From contig JAJKFH010000209.1 of NCBI GenBank assembly GCA_023333565.1, positions 728,001 to 792,000 on the forward strand: a DNA stretch of 64,000 nt, read 5' to 3'. The position numbers were made by a program, and so were the translations under genes. Below are positions 12,101 to 21,743 of the stretch, piece after piece. The stretch is from Puffinus mauretanicus (lineage: Eukaryota; Chordata; Aves; Procellariiformes; Procellariidae). The stretch's first letter is position 1, and each line of letters opens with the position of its first letter. The notes below the pieces were generated by a model. The model was not told the origin of the DNA. It worked only from the letters and a program-made list of their open reading frames with translations, and did not search any database.

Positions 12101-15100
12101 AGAAAAAGCGTTCTTTGGCTACCTCTGAAAAGACAGATGGGACAACTTGTTTGGTGGAAGAGCCATCTCCAAAGTACCCTCGGCAGTCACCTGGATCTCA
12201 ACGCAATTTTCTTCTCCAGTGTGTAACTTTCTGTTTTCAAGCAGAAACTGATTATAACATAAAATAGTATTTAAACATGAGGAGGTGATGACTTATTCCA
12301 TACGAGAAACTTCTTACACTAAATTGCAAATTAAATAAAATCGGAGTAAAGTTTAGTGATTGAAGGTTTCTGAGTAAGCCATGAGCACTGTAAATTTGCT
12401 ATAGTTATTTGCATCCGGTGGCATGTAAACCAGTTTTTAGTTTGATAAAATCAGATCCTTGTAAAAGGAATCTTAACAATTTAGAGGTAACTTCCAATGT
12501 ACAAATGGCAAAACTTAAAGCTAAGGTTGCTTATCAGTATTATTTCTATGTTAATAGTGTGCTAGAAATCTAGCTTACAGAGATATATAAATAATGTTTT
12601 CCTTTGCTGTAATAAAAGCTTTTCAAGTCTGTAGAAACTAATATTTTTAGTTTTTACCTGTTGTCTCAGTCAGGACTTCCATCTTATGTATGGGATGCAA
12701 CTAAAAACAGATCCTAAAACCACCACATAATAAATACTGAATTATTATTTTTAAAATTGTAGTTCAGGCACTGATGGACTTCATGTAAACAAACATACAA
12801 ATGAGATTCAGTACTGAAATAGGGGGAAATTATATTACTACCTTCAAATAAGAAGTGTTTATGCATTCTTCAATTGTATCTCTTCTTAATTGGGCTTGTA
12901 GATCACCAAAGATAATGTGCCAGAACAATTTGTCACCCTGCTCACACCTAGAACTTCCAACATCCAACAGAGTGACGATGTCCTTATCCCCGCTGATGTC
13001 AAACAGGAACTGGTCCCTGAGGAAAAAGTATTTTCTTCTATTTTTCTTACGTTGAAGAATAATCTAGCACATGGCTTTATACCATATTTCCTACAGAACA
13101 TGGTGTGTGTGTGTATATATAGTGGCTATATATATTTGTGTGTGTATATATAGTCACTGGAAAAATGGAATGACTGTGGTGAAGAGCTGAAGTCATAACT
13201 TGATAAAGGCTTCTGCTGTCTCTAAATGCTAGAGGGGGGTGAGGAGAAAAGAATGATACCTATTGAGAATTTTTAGGTTAGATAGTGAGGGGATCAAAAC
13301 TCAGAAATGCATATTTGTCCTTACCGAAGCACGGCTAGCCATTCTTTAGAAAAGGGGGAATAAAAAGAATCCTAATTACTTTCTTCAAATTAGACGTGTC
13401 CTGAATTTTCAATGTTTTTCCATTTGTACCATAGGAATAGTTCATGATTATGCTAAAGTCAGTGGTAAAATTACATTTTTTAATATAGAATATTCAGTTT
13501 AAGGGTACAAAATTATTTTGTCTTGTTGTGAGTACTTAATTTATGAATTCTATCTGTACTATGTGCTAAAAATTCTGATAAGGGAATTAGTTACTTCTAG
13601 TAGGTAGGGTATTTGAAATAGTTTTGGTTACAAGTTAGAAAACAAGGGGTCTTATTTAGATTCGTGTCTTAATTTTTTAAATGAGAACTACAACATTTCT
13701 CATTTCTCCCTACACAAATGTATTTTTGATTATAGTGACAAAGATTAAATATTAGTGAATAGTTACCAGCGTATTCTAATTTGGGTGCAAAACATCTCTC
13801 TAACACAAACATGGTAAGCTCTTCAATTTCTCACTTGTTTCACATCATTCAAATGTAGAATGATGGTGTGAGAATTGTTTGGCACTATGTTGGTGTAATT
13901 GAATTAAGAAAATAGCTATTCATTTTATGTGAAGGTTATTATTTCTACCTCCTTTTTTCTAGTTCTTAGAGGTACTTTAAAATTTGCCACTACAAAGTTA
14001 AAATTTGAAGAATCTACACCAAATATTTTATTGATATAATTTAGGCAATATGTAAATGTACCGAAGTATTTAAAGAGGTGTTTTTCTTGATAGATTTTAG
14101 GATGTTTCCTGTAAACTGTTGCTAATTATTAATCATCGATTTCAGCTGAAAATGCATGCAATTTTCTTGTAGGCATTTAAGAAACCAAAGAAGGGAAGTT
14201 TCTAATATACTGAAGGAGTTAAAGCTACAAGTTAATACAAAAACTACAAGGCTTAACATCAATGCAGAAAATATCTGGAATAGTGCTTTAAAAGGATTTA
14301 GACAGCGCAACTTCAGTCCTACAAACACCATTGAAATAAAGTTCACAAATTGCAAAAATAGATCAAAGACAGATACTTCTGCTGCATCAAAACACCGTTT
14401 CTTCCAATTATTAATGCTTCACCTTCAGAATTCATCGTTGTTTGAGGGCTCTTCTGCAAAGAACTTGTCCCTTGATTTTCAAGGTAATTAAATGTTTTGT
14501 TCGAAAATACATTAAGAACTGTGTAACTTGAAAGGGGTTTAAATCTTCAGCCAGTATGATTGTCAGTTCACAATTATAGTCCTGATGGATAGAAATTGGT
14601 TTGTTTGGGTTTTTTTTGCTTTTTCAATTCTAAAGGAGGGTGGGGTGTGCATCTGTTATAACAAAAAAAAAAATTGGTTTAGTTGGGAAAGTTGATGACA
14701 ACCAAGAAGAAAATACAGCATATAATTAGACTTGGAGCTTTTTAATGAATGATTTGTTCTCTACAAGTGAATTTCTTTCTTCCTGACTCGCTTTCTCTGT
14801 TACTTACTTTCCTTTCCTCGAATTTCTAGAACATTATCTCTGATAGCATGCTCCCTAAAGATTAAAAGTTAGCTTCTTTGAGTTCTTATGCTTCAGAATT
14901 AAATGTGCATTGGGTACAAAGTGGAAGAGGAAGTTATATTTCCTCCCAAACCTTGATCGCGGCTGAAGAGTTGGAGTAAAAGAATATGGTACTCCTATGT
15001 AAAAAATACCGGTCTTACTGTTTAAACCATCAGGAGATGGCAAACCTCATTTGTTGTATCTCCTAAAGTAAGAATGAATTGCATTATGAGATTTTCTATT

Positions 15101-18100
15101 AAAAATTGAGGATCTCAAATGATTTTTATGCACATATAGTAAATATATTTTTTTCATTTGCAGCTGTAAAGGAGAATTTCTATTTTGAAGCTGGTAAAAT
15201 GATTGCAGTTTCTCTGGTTCACGGTGGCCCATCTCCTGGTTTCTTTTCCAAAACACTGTTCAATTGTCTTGTCTATGGTCCAGAGAATGTGAAGCCAGCT
15301 TTGGAAGATGTTGCTGATGTTGATGTAGCACAAACAATAAAAATGGTAAATAAAACTAAACTTATTGGCAAATTCTTGTTCAAAACTATATTTGGAGATA
15401 AAGAAGGGCTTATTGAATATAACTTTAGCTCAAATTAAAAAGTTTATTTTTTATATATATGCACATGCATGTAGTAAACAAATTCCTGACTTTTATCTTC
15501 TGATACAGATAAAATATGCAAATAGTCTGTCCAGCCTACGGTCTACAATACACAACTGTTACGAATTTCTTGCTGCTGCTGGATGTTTAAGACCTATAAC
15601 AGCTTTGTGTGATAAGAATATGCTGGTGAATGACATACTGATCCATCATGTAATCAAGAGAATTATTTCACCCTTAGAAAGGTTTGTTTTGTTTGAGTTT
15701 TCAAACTTCCCATATTTTTTCCTCACTGAATACTGAATAATATGTTGCTAAAACTAACTTTCACATGTTCTTACTTATTCTCCATTTAAACCAGTTAAAT
15801 ATACTGTAATTTTCAGTGGATTAAGATCAACTGTTAACTAGTTAGTTAAACTGAAAGACTGAAATGACTTATCTACATATCCACTCCGTTCCACATTTCC
15901 TTGGTCATGTTCTGTTTTTCAACCTTATGAAGAGGGCAGATTCACAGTTGTAAACTATAGCATGACAAAGACCTTTTGCACTACAGAATTTCTCTAGCTT
16001 ATGTTAATTTTTAATTCAGAATTGCTTGAATTTAGAATCTTTAAATTTTAGAAGTGTTAAACATATGTTTAGAGTTTAAATGAGTTTTCTGGAGTTCCAA
16101 TTAGGGAGTTTGTGTGTGCCATTAGGAGGGCAATAATGTGCACAAGTGTAAGTTGGCCTACTTAGAATGTAAGCATTGCATTGGTGTTTCCATGAGGTAG
16201 TGATGACTTCAAATAGCTGTGAAAGTTGCAGCCGTTGACTATTTTTTTGATGGTTTTCTGACCTTACTTCCAATTTGCATTCTTCATCTGCTCAGTAAAA
16301 AGGCATTGGATGCTAATTTTTCCAACAAGTATAGTTGGATTTATACTTAACACATTTATGGTGTTATCTTTGACAAATTTGAATCAACTGAATCTCCAAG
16401 AGCTATGAAAAACTAATTTGAATGTGAGGATTTTTTTAACAAAGTTGAGAGTAATTAGTCTTTCAGTCAAGGCCCTCTGTGGCATATTTGACCAATCTAT
16501 ATCATATTTTAAAACTAGTCAGTTAAAAAGTGAAAGGTGATAAGTAGCCTATTTGTTTATGGGAAAATGTGGTTTTTGGAGATGGGCTTAAAATGTGCAA
16601 AAGTGAGTAATACAAGAATTTGCTTGTCAATATCAAGGACTGAGAGTAAGTAAAGAGTTAGTCACTTTAGCTGTTAATGATCTACACCACTGACTGTACA
16701 CTTTCAACATTGCTATTGATAGGCTGAATCAGTAAAATTCAGAATATCTAAGAAATTATCAGTAAAAAACTTAAGTAAAACTTTAATTCTGATTTAGCAT
16801 GGTGGTTAAATTGTAAAGCCAGTTGGTTGAAATGTTCTTATCCAGTACACAGTAACTAGTGAAGTTTTTTCAACCTGCAGAGCTGTGGGGTTTTTTTTTA
16901 AGAGTTAAATCACAGAATCAGATTGGTGTGCACGTTGGAAGGGACTTCTGGAAGTCATCTTGTCCACCACCCCCTGCTTAAGCCAGGCCACCTAAAGCCA
17001 GTTGCCCAGGACCGTTTCCAGACAGCTTTTGAGTATCTCCATTTGGATGGAGACTCTACAACTTCTCTGGGCAACCTGTGCCAATGCTCGGTCACCCTCA
17101 CAGTAAAGTGCTTCCTGATGTTCAGACGGAACCTCCTGAGTTTCAGTTTGTGCCCATTGCCTCTGGTTCTGTCACTGGGCACCGCTGAAAAGAGCCTAGC
17201 TCTGACTTCTTTGCACGCTCCCTTCAGATACTTCTACACATCGAGATTCCACCTGAGCCTTCTCTTCTCCAGGCTGAACAGTCCCACCTCTCTCAGCCGT
17301 TCCTCTCAGGGTTATGCTCCAGTCCCTTAATCATCCTAGTGGCCCTCTGTTGGGCTTTCTCCAGAATCATAGAATCATTAAGGTTGGAAAAGACCTCTAA
17401 CATCATTGAGTCCAACCGTCAACTCAACACCACCATGCCCACTAAACCATGTCCCTAAGTGCCTTATTTACACGTCTTATTTAAAAGAGGTGGGATCACT
17501 TCCAGGGATGGTGACTCAACCACTTCCCTGGGCAGCCTGTTCCAAGGCTTGACTACTCTTTCAGTAAAGAAATTTCTCCTAATGTCCAGCCTAAACCTCC
17601 CTTGGCACAACTTGAGGCCATTTCCTCTTGTCCTATTGCTAGTTATTTAGGAGAAGAGACCAACACCCACCTCGCTACAACCTCCTTTCAGGTAGCTGTA
17701 GAGCACGATGAGGTCTCCCCTCAGCCTCCTCTTCTCCAGGCTGAACAACCCCAGTTCCCTCAGCCGCTCCTCATAAGACTTGTGCTCCAGGCCCTTCACC
17801 AGCTTCGTTGCCCTTCTCTGGACACGCTCCAGCACCTCCATGTCTTTCTTGTAGTGAGGGCCCAAAACTGAACACAGTATTCAAGGTGCGGCCTCACCAG
17901 TGCCGAGTACAGGGGCACGATCACCTCCCTAGTCCTGCTGGCCACCCTAGTTTTGATACAGGCCAGGATGCCGTTGGCCTTCTTGGCCACCTGGGCACAC
18001 TGCTGGCTCATGTTCAGCCGGCTGTCAACCAGCACCCCCAGGTCCTTTTCCTCCGGGCAGCTTTCCAGCCACTCTGCCCCAAGCTGGTAGCGTTGCCTGG

Positions 18101-20465
18101 GGTTGTTGTGACCGAAGTGCAGGACCCGGCACTTGGCCTTGCTGAACCTCATACAGTTGGCCTTGGCCCATCGATCCAGCTTGTCCAGGTCCCTCTGCAG
18201 AGCCTTCCTACCCTCCAGCAGATCAACACTCCCGCCCAACTTGGTGTCATCTGCAAACTTACTGAGGGAGCACTCGATCCCCTCATCCAGATCGTTGATA
18301 AAGATATTGAACAAAACAGGCCCCAGTACTGAGCCCTGGGGAACACCGCTCGTGACCAGCTGCCAACTGGATTTAACTCCGTTCACCACAACTCTCTGGG
18401 CTCGGCCGTCCAGCCAGTTTTTTACCCAGCAAAGAGTGCACCTGTCTAAGCCGTGAGCCGCCAGCTTCTCTAGGAGAATGCTGTGGGAGACAGTGTCAAA
18501 GGCTTTACTGAAGTCCAGGTAGACCACGTCCACAGCCTTTCCCTCATCCACTAGGCGTGTCACCTGGTCATAGAAGGAGATCAGGTTGGTCAAGCAGGAT
18601 CCATGAACCTGTTGCCTTCCATGACCTGTGCTGGCTGGGCCTGATCCCCTGGTTGTCCCACACATGCCTTGTGAGCGCCCTCAAGATGAACCGCTCCATA
18701 ATCTTCCCCGGCACCGAGGTCAGGCTGACCGGTCTGTAGTTCCCTGGATCCTCCTTCCAGCCCTTCTTGTAGATGGGCGTCACATTGGCAAGCCTCCAGT
18801 CATCAACATCCATATCTCTTGTACTGGGAAGCCCAGAACTGGACACAGCACTCCAAGTGTGGGTCCCTTGACCTGCTGGCACTATGATTCCTAGTGCAGC
18901 CCAGGATACTGTTACCTGCATTTGCCACTGGGGGAAATAATAGCATGTAAACAAATGCAGACGGTAGAAGCCAAGTGAAGGCTATCTTTTAAGACACCTC
19001 ATTTTGCCTAGGGACAAGGAATTTAAACTGTGTTTTCTAAAGGACATTTGTAAGAAAGAAATTCAGTATGTTCTTACATAAAAATTGAAAGTAAACCATG
19101 CTCATGTAGTCAAGGACTAGGAAATAAAGTTAATTTCTGCATATCACTGCTATTTCTTTCATCTGCCCAAAAAGCTCCACAGAAACACTTAGATTGTTAA
19201 AATGAGAATTAAATGCATTTTCCAAGATTAAAATAAAATGGGACTACTATGTACACCTTATTGACGAGACTTGGAGACTGCAGATGGGGAAACTTTATTA
19301 TGTCCAGTCTTACAGCTTTATAAAATGCAGAGTACAATTAGTTACCTACTGGCTTTCTGATGCATGCTCGCTCTTTCCCCCCCCTCTTAGTTTTAGGCAA
19401 GGTTTGAAAACTCTTGGTGTGCTAGAGAAAATGCAAATGCATCCGGATGCGTTCTCTAGTATATTGTGCCACAAGCCTGAAAGACTTTCAGCAGAAACTA
19501 TTTGTGATCTCTTTACAATCCATTCCTCATCAGATGCAAATAAAGTTGAAGGTGCTGATTTTTGGATGGGTTATTTGCAAGATGTGGAAAGTAAGTAATT
19601 TTTTTTTTCTTTTCCCCCTTCCCTATTCAGGGTATTTAGCTGCTGGTATACATACAGGGTTTGGTTTTTAGAGTTCAGTGGGGTAAATGAATGAAGGGTT
19701 TGAGATCACTGTCAGTTCCTAATTGTTCCTTCTTCCCCCTCTTCCTTACTAATTATAATTTCTGAAACTTGCCCAATTACAATCAAACTTGAGAGGAGTA
19801 AATATCTGAAAGACTGGTACTAGAACTGCTGTGAGTTTGGGTTTTTTGTTTGTTTGTTTGTTTGTTTTAAAAAACCAAAAACAAAAAACCAACCTGAATG
19901 GTACAGAAGAAGCCTTTAATCCCCTCTCTTCAGCTTCGCTGTGAACTTATTCTTATTAGATAGTGTGCGTCTCAAAAAAAAAAAGATAGAAAACAGTGGT
20001 CTCTTCTTGCAGAAGAGTGTTTTTTCTATTGACTTAAGATTTTTCAAAACTAACCCGAGTGGGTTTTTCTTGCTAAAATTTTTCTTATTGGGCCGTATAA
20101 CTGCATATTCATTCAGCATATTGATCTGGGGTTTCCTGATTTCAGGGTTTTTTTCCTCTAACACTTAACATGCAGGATAATGGTTTATGGGTAATAGGTA
20201 ATAAATGATACAACCTAATCTTGTTTTTTTAGGTGGTGAGTCTGTAGTGACATTGGAGGATATTCTGTTCTTCGTAACAGGCTCTTTTTCTATACCGCCC
20301 ATTGGTTTTGATCCTGAACCTACTATTAAATTTTTGCATATAAGGTATCCCGTTGGAAACAGACTCCTTAATTGCTTGGAGCTCCCTATAACAAAGACAT
20401 ATGAGCAGTTTAAAAATAAAATGGAGTTCACCATCAGAAACACACTAAGAGTCGAAAGAGAATAA
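3120..20465 (+). CDS. G2E3: G2/M-phase specific E3 ubiquitin-protein ligase, 14 coding exons, complete
   Basis: G2E3 is a nuclear/nucleolar E3 ubiquitin ligase linked to G2/M, the DNA damage response and early embryonic survival. Coding exons are 3120-3156, 4197-4294, 5834-5935, 6524-6648, 8383-8548, 9248-9354, 10407-10523, 11858-11982, 12086-12218, 14173-14483, 15164-15345, 15509-15681, 19391-19590 and 20233-20465. They total 2109 nt, 702 residues plus TAA, close to the human protein of about 706. An extended-PHD module spans residues 14-127 (C14, C17, C23, H41, C44, C81, C84, C93, C98, H103, C106, C124, H127). A RING/PHD-like segment spans 144-192 and a third Cys-rich segment 229-285. The HECT-like domain fills about 370-702. 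In this family ligase activity has been mapped to the PHD/RING modules, and the HECT domain is considered inactive. Here Leu670 occupies the expected catalytic-cysteine position. All introns are GT-AG. The ATG has the context CAAGATGA, and the frame is continuous across every junction. Confidence 0.95.
4197..4294 (+). CDS. G2E3: G2E3 exon 3, start of the extended PHD
   Basis: The exon encodes residues 13-45, including CVLC (14-17), C23 and the H41-Y-Y-C44 pair, the first zinc ligands of the extended PHD. Acceptor ATTTTAG, donor TTG|GTAAGA, ending on a whole codon. Intron 3 (4295-5833) holds only a 22-bp-period duplication at 4894-4934. Confidence 0.92.
4894..4934. repeat. Local tandem duplication, period 22
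   Basis: A 19-base unit beginning ATCTCTTGTTATCACACTT occurs at 4894-4912 and again, identically, at 4916-4934, separated by three bases. It is a recent slippage-type duplication inside G2E3 intron 3. Confidence 0.9.
5834..5935 (+). CDS. G2E3: G2E3 exon 4
   Basis: The exon encodes residues 46-79, [20 protein letters not shown] and onward, the highly conserved acidic linker between the two halves of the extended PHD. Acceptor TTTTCATAG, donor CTG|GTAAGA, phase 0 at both ends (102 nt). Intron 4 (5936-6523) has no recognisable feature. Confidence 0.95.
6524..6648 (+). CDS. G2E3: G2E3 exon 5, second half of the extended PHD
   Basis: Residues 80-121 include C81-x2-C84, C93, C98, H103 and C106, spaced as in the PHD-type zinc fold of extended PHD proteins. 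Acceptor TTCCTAG, donor TTCAG|GTAAGT, leaving two bases of a split codon. Confidence 0.94.
7656..8240 (+). mobile_element. Degraded solo LTR of an avian endogenous retrovirus, in G2E3 intron 5
   Basis: The element begins TGTTGTGGTTTAACC and ends near AAAACCAGTACT. It shares ordered blocks with the LTR at 25698-26202: the GTGGTTTAACC start, the CACGCAGCTGCTT-like block, the GTGAGAAAAC..GGGTTGAGATAAAG block, GGAATA-CCC, the TTATCAACA block and AATCCAAAACA near the end. About 585 bp, no coding sequence. The final CA is mutated and I see no clean target duplication, so it is older than the other copy. Subfamily not assigned; an ERVL-like class is an inference. Intron 5 is 6649-8382. Confidence 0.8.
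8383..8548 (+). CDS. G2E3: G2E3 exon 6, end of extended PHD and start of RING/PHD-like module
   Basis: Residues 121-176: YCWEH (C124, H127) closes the extended PHD, then C144-x2-C147, C164-C165, H171 and C174 begin the second zinc module, which resembles a RING/PHD hybrid. Acceptor ATTTTTAG, donor TTGCAG|GTAACA. Intron 6 (8549-9247) shows nothing recognisable. Confidence 0.94.
9248..9354 (+). CDS. G2E3: G2E3 exon 7
   Basis: Residues 177-212 carry C189-x2-C192, the last zinc-binding pair of the second module, followed by [13 protein letters not shown], a strongly conserved stretch. Acceptor TTGACACAG, donor GAAAA|GTAAGT. Intron 7 (9355-10406) has no recognised element. Confidence 0.94.
10407..10523 (+). 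CDS. G2E3: G2E3 exon 8
   Basis: Residues 212-251 read [18 protein letters not shown] and then [19 protein letters not shown], opening the third Cys-rich segment (C229, C233, C238, C240). Acceptor GTTTATAG, donor GATAG|GTATGA. Intron 8 (10524-11857) is AT-rich with nothing recognised. Confidence 0.94.
11858..11982 (+). CDS. G2E3: G2E3 exon 9, third zinc-binding segment
   Basis: Residues 251-293 contain C258, C260-C261, H267, C270, C282 and C285 (WECMEC), the third PHD-like module. Acceptor TTAATTTTAG, donor TCAG|GTAAAG. The next intron is only 103 nt (11983-12085), the shortest in the gene. Confidence 0.94.
12086..12218 (+). CDS. G2E3: G2E3 exon 10, linker to HECT
   Basis: Residues 293-337 are low-complexity and basic, ending [15 protein letters not shown] and a split Gln codon. 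Frame continuity into exon 11 requires the weak donor CCA|GTGTGT. Two other GT dinucleotides lie within the next five bases but would break the frame. Acceptor CATACAG. Confidence 0.85.
13103..13153. repeat. TG/TA compound microsatellite
   Basis: Two near-identical blocks of GTGTGTGTATATATAG separated by a TATATA spacer, within G2E3 intron 10 (12219-14172). Nothing else was recognised in this intron. Confidence 0.85.
14173..14483 (+). CDS. G2E3: G2E3 exon 11, largest coding exon
   Basis: Residues 337-441 run from [16 protein letters not shown] to [18 protein letters not shown] and cover the linker and start of the HECT-like domain ([17 protein letters not shown] is the conserved entry). Acceptor TTTTCTTGTAG, donor CAAG|GTAATT. 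Intron 11 (14484-15163) holds only T/A runs. Confidence 0.94.
15164..15345 (+). CDS. G2E3: G2E3 exon 12, HECT N-lobe
   Basis: Residues 441-501 include [20 protein letters not shown] and [14 protein letters not shown], a recognisable HECT N-lobe core (compare the GKxxAxAxxxG type motif of active HECT ligases). Acceptor TCATTTGCAG, donor AAAATG|GTAAAT. Intron 12 is 163 nt. Confidence 0.95.
15509..15681 (+). CDS. G2E3: G2E3 exon 13
   Basis: Residues 502-559, [20 protein letters not shown] and onward to [12 protein letters not shown], part of the HECT-like domain. Acceptor TTCTGATACAG. The donor, AAAG|GTTTGT, is weak, and the following intron (15682-19390) carries the nested CR1 insertions. Confidence 0.92.
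17365..18806 (-). mobile_element. Younger antisense CR1 LINE nested in an older CR1
   Basis: CR1 retrotransposes by target-primed reverse transcription and is usually 5' truncated. The 3' end (ATCATAGAATCATTAAGG at about 17367) is the reverse complement of the typical CR1 tail. The body encodes a large part of the ORF2 reverse transcriptase. It is 5' truncated near 18806, about 1.44 kb in all. It is close in sequence to the CR1 at 24901-26522 but in the opposite orientation. Confidence 0.92.
17647..18806 (-). pseudogene. CR1 ORF2 reverse transcriptase fragment, frameshifted
   Basis: The longest open segment (17796-18665) contains [15 protein letters not shown] (RT motif A), [20 protein letters not shown] (motif B) and FADD (18246-18257, motif C). 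A one-base deletion in the GGGCCC run near 17857-17864 moves the frame to 17647-17865, which continues [21 protein letters not shown] second frame change lies near 18600-18665, upstream of which [15 protein letters not shown] and [17 protein letters not shown] are read. The endonuclease part is missing because of 5' truncation. Not functional. Confidence 0.9.
19391..19590 (+). CDS. G2E3: G2E3 exon 14
   Basis: Residues 559-626, [20 protein letters not shown] and [17 protein letters not shown], the middle of the HECT-like domain. Acceptor CCCCCTCTTAG, donor GGAAA|GTAAGT. Intron 14 (19591-20232) has a short (TTTG)n tract at 19847-19866. Confidence 0.94.
20233..20465 (+). CDS. G2E3: G2E3 exon 15, HECT C-lobe end and stop codon
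   Basis: Residues 626-702 end ..[12 protein letters not shown] and TAA at 20463-20465. The segment RLLNCLELP (669-677) aligns with the canonical HECT TCFNxLxLP loop, but the cysteine position is Leu670; Cys673 is three residues off. The protein ends a few residues earlier than the mammalian form. Acceptor GTTTTTTTAG. Confidence 0.94.
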
Positions 20466-21701
20466 GTATTTTTGCTACTAAACTGCATGTTGGAAACTTC
20501 AATTTTCTGCAGGAACGTCTGCTTGCAAATCGCTACTGTATTTTTGGACAGCATGCTCTCAGCTTTTCCCACTTTTCCCCCAAAGATGTGCTAAAAGTAG
20601 TAATCTTGTAAGATGGAAAACAATTTTCAAATGAAAATACACTTTATCTGTTAAAGCCAACTTCAAACGGGAAGATGATTCAAGAGTCAGATTTTAAATG
20701 TCTACTTTTGCTGTAGACACATATGAAATTTACCAAACTGTAACATTCTAGCTATTTCCCACAGGTAAGTATGTTGGTTATATTACATACTTCAGTAACT
20801 TATTTATCAAAGTCAAATCAGGTACATTTTGAAGATAACTGCTGTAGAGCTTTGTCTCAAGTAAAACTGTGATGCAGTTCTTCACTTGTTCCATGTATAT
20901 TTTTTCAGTAATTGTTTTTATATTGATGATTCATTTACGTTTTTTGATGATTCATACAAACCTATGAAAGTTAAGAAACTTGGAGTTTTAAGGTCATTGT
21001 GGTTAGTGCATTAAAATATAATTAAGGTCTGGAGAAAACCTAGGCAAAATAATAAGGTGCAAAAACAAAATCTGGTGGAACTTGAGTTTCTGTTGTTAAA
21101 CAAAATCTTTGACATTTGCACACGTTTCTGCATTCTACTGTTATACATTAGTTTTTAATTATACATATAGCCAAAATAGTAAAAACTGTAAGTAAATCTT
21201 GAATATGCAACAATAAGCGGTCTTTCAAAATGTAATATAAGAGTTAGACTTAATGTTGTCAAGTATGAAAGTATAAGAATTTGTTGCTCACTAGAACATG
21301 TTACTTTGTCTTCCATGGAAGTCAGTATTTTCATAGGAATATGCACTAAAACTATTTGTTAAACTACAGGCAGTCCACCATCAAGCTTGTCAGTGCCTTC
21401 TGACAGCTTTTAGTCTAAACTCTTCTTGTTCAGTTGTAGGTGCGTTCTGAGCAACTTCAACTGTATAAAATATATTTCAATTCTGCAGTATTTGTATAGA
21501 TACCATTAAGCCATAAAATATAAGTAGTGAAATTCTTACATGGTAACACTTTAAAGTTAATAATACTAAAACTATGAAACTTAAAAGGACATTTAAGAAC
21601 AGGATTTTTTAAAATGTGTGCAGGTCTCTCTTGAAATTACTATTTCTCCCTTGTCAGTTTGACCACCTATACTATCTCCCAAACATAGGTTGTGCTATAG
21701 A

Positions 21702-21743
21702 TGTATATAGATAGATATATATCTGTATATATCTATATATATC
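21702..21743. repeat. AT-rich TATA/GATA microsatellite
   Basis: An imperfect run of TATATAGATAGATATATATC-like units in the G2E3 3' UTR. It contains both TGTATATA Pumilio-type matches, which may therefore be by-products of the repeat. Confidence 0.75.

Larger units (their letters stand above)
16910..18928 (-). mobile_element. Older antisense CR1 LINE, split by a younger CR1
   Basis: Its 3' part lies at 16910-17364 and reads inward from a CACAGAATCA end. It encodes a decayed CR1 ORF2 C-terminus ([34 protein letters not shown]). The break falls after GGGCTTTCTCCAG. The next CR1 segment, CTTGTACTGGGAAGCCCAGAACTG..GGCAC, resumes at about 18807 and runs to about 18928. The two parts together match one uninterrupted CR1 order, so the intervening 17365-18806 is a later insertion. 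Antisense to G2E3 in intron 13. Confidence 0.8.

Noticed and set aside
17808..18456. Plus-strand open frames opposite the CR1 reverse transcriptase
   Set aside because: They are antisense shadows of the CR1 ORF2 on the minus strand; the same shadows recur opposite the copy at 24901-25690.
20923..20955. Two TGATGATTCAT copies in the G2E3 3' UTR, checked as a C/D snoRNA box
   Set aside because: No matching CTGA box or terminal stem is present; it is a short direct repeat only.
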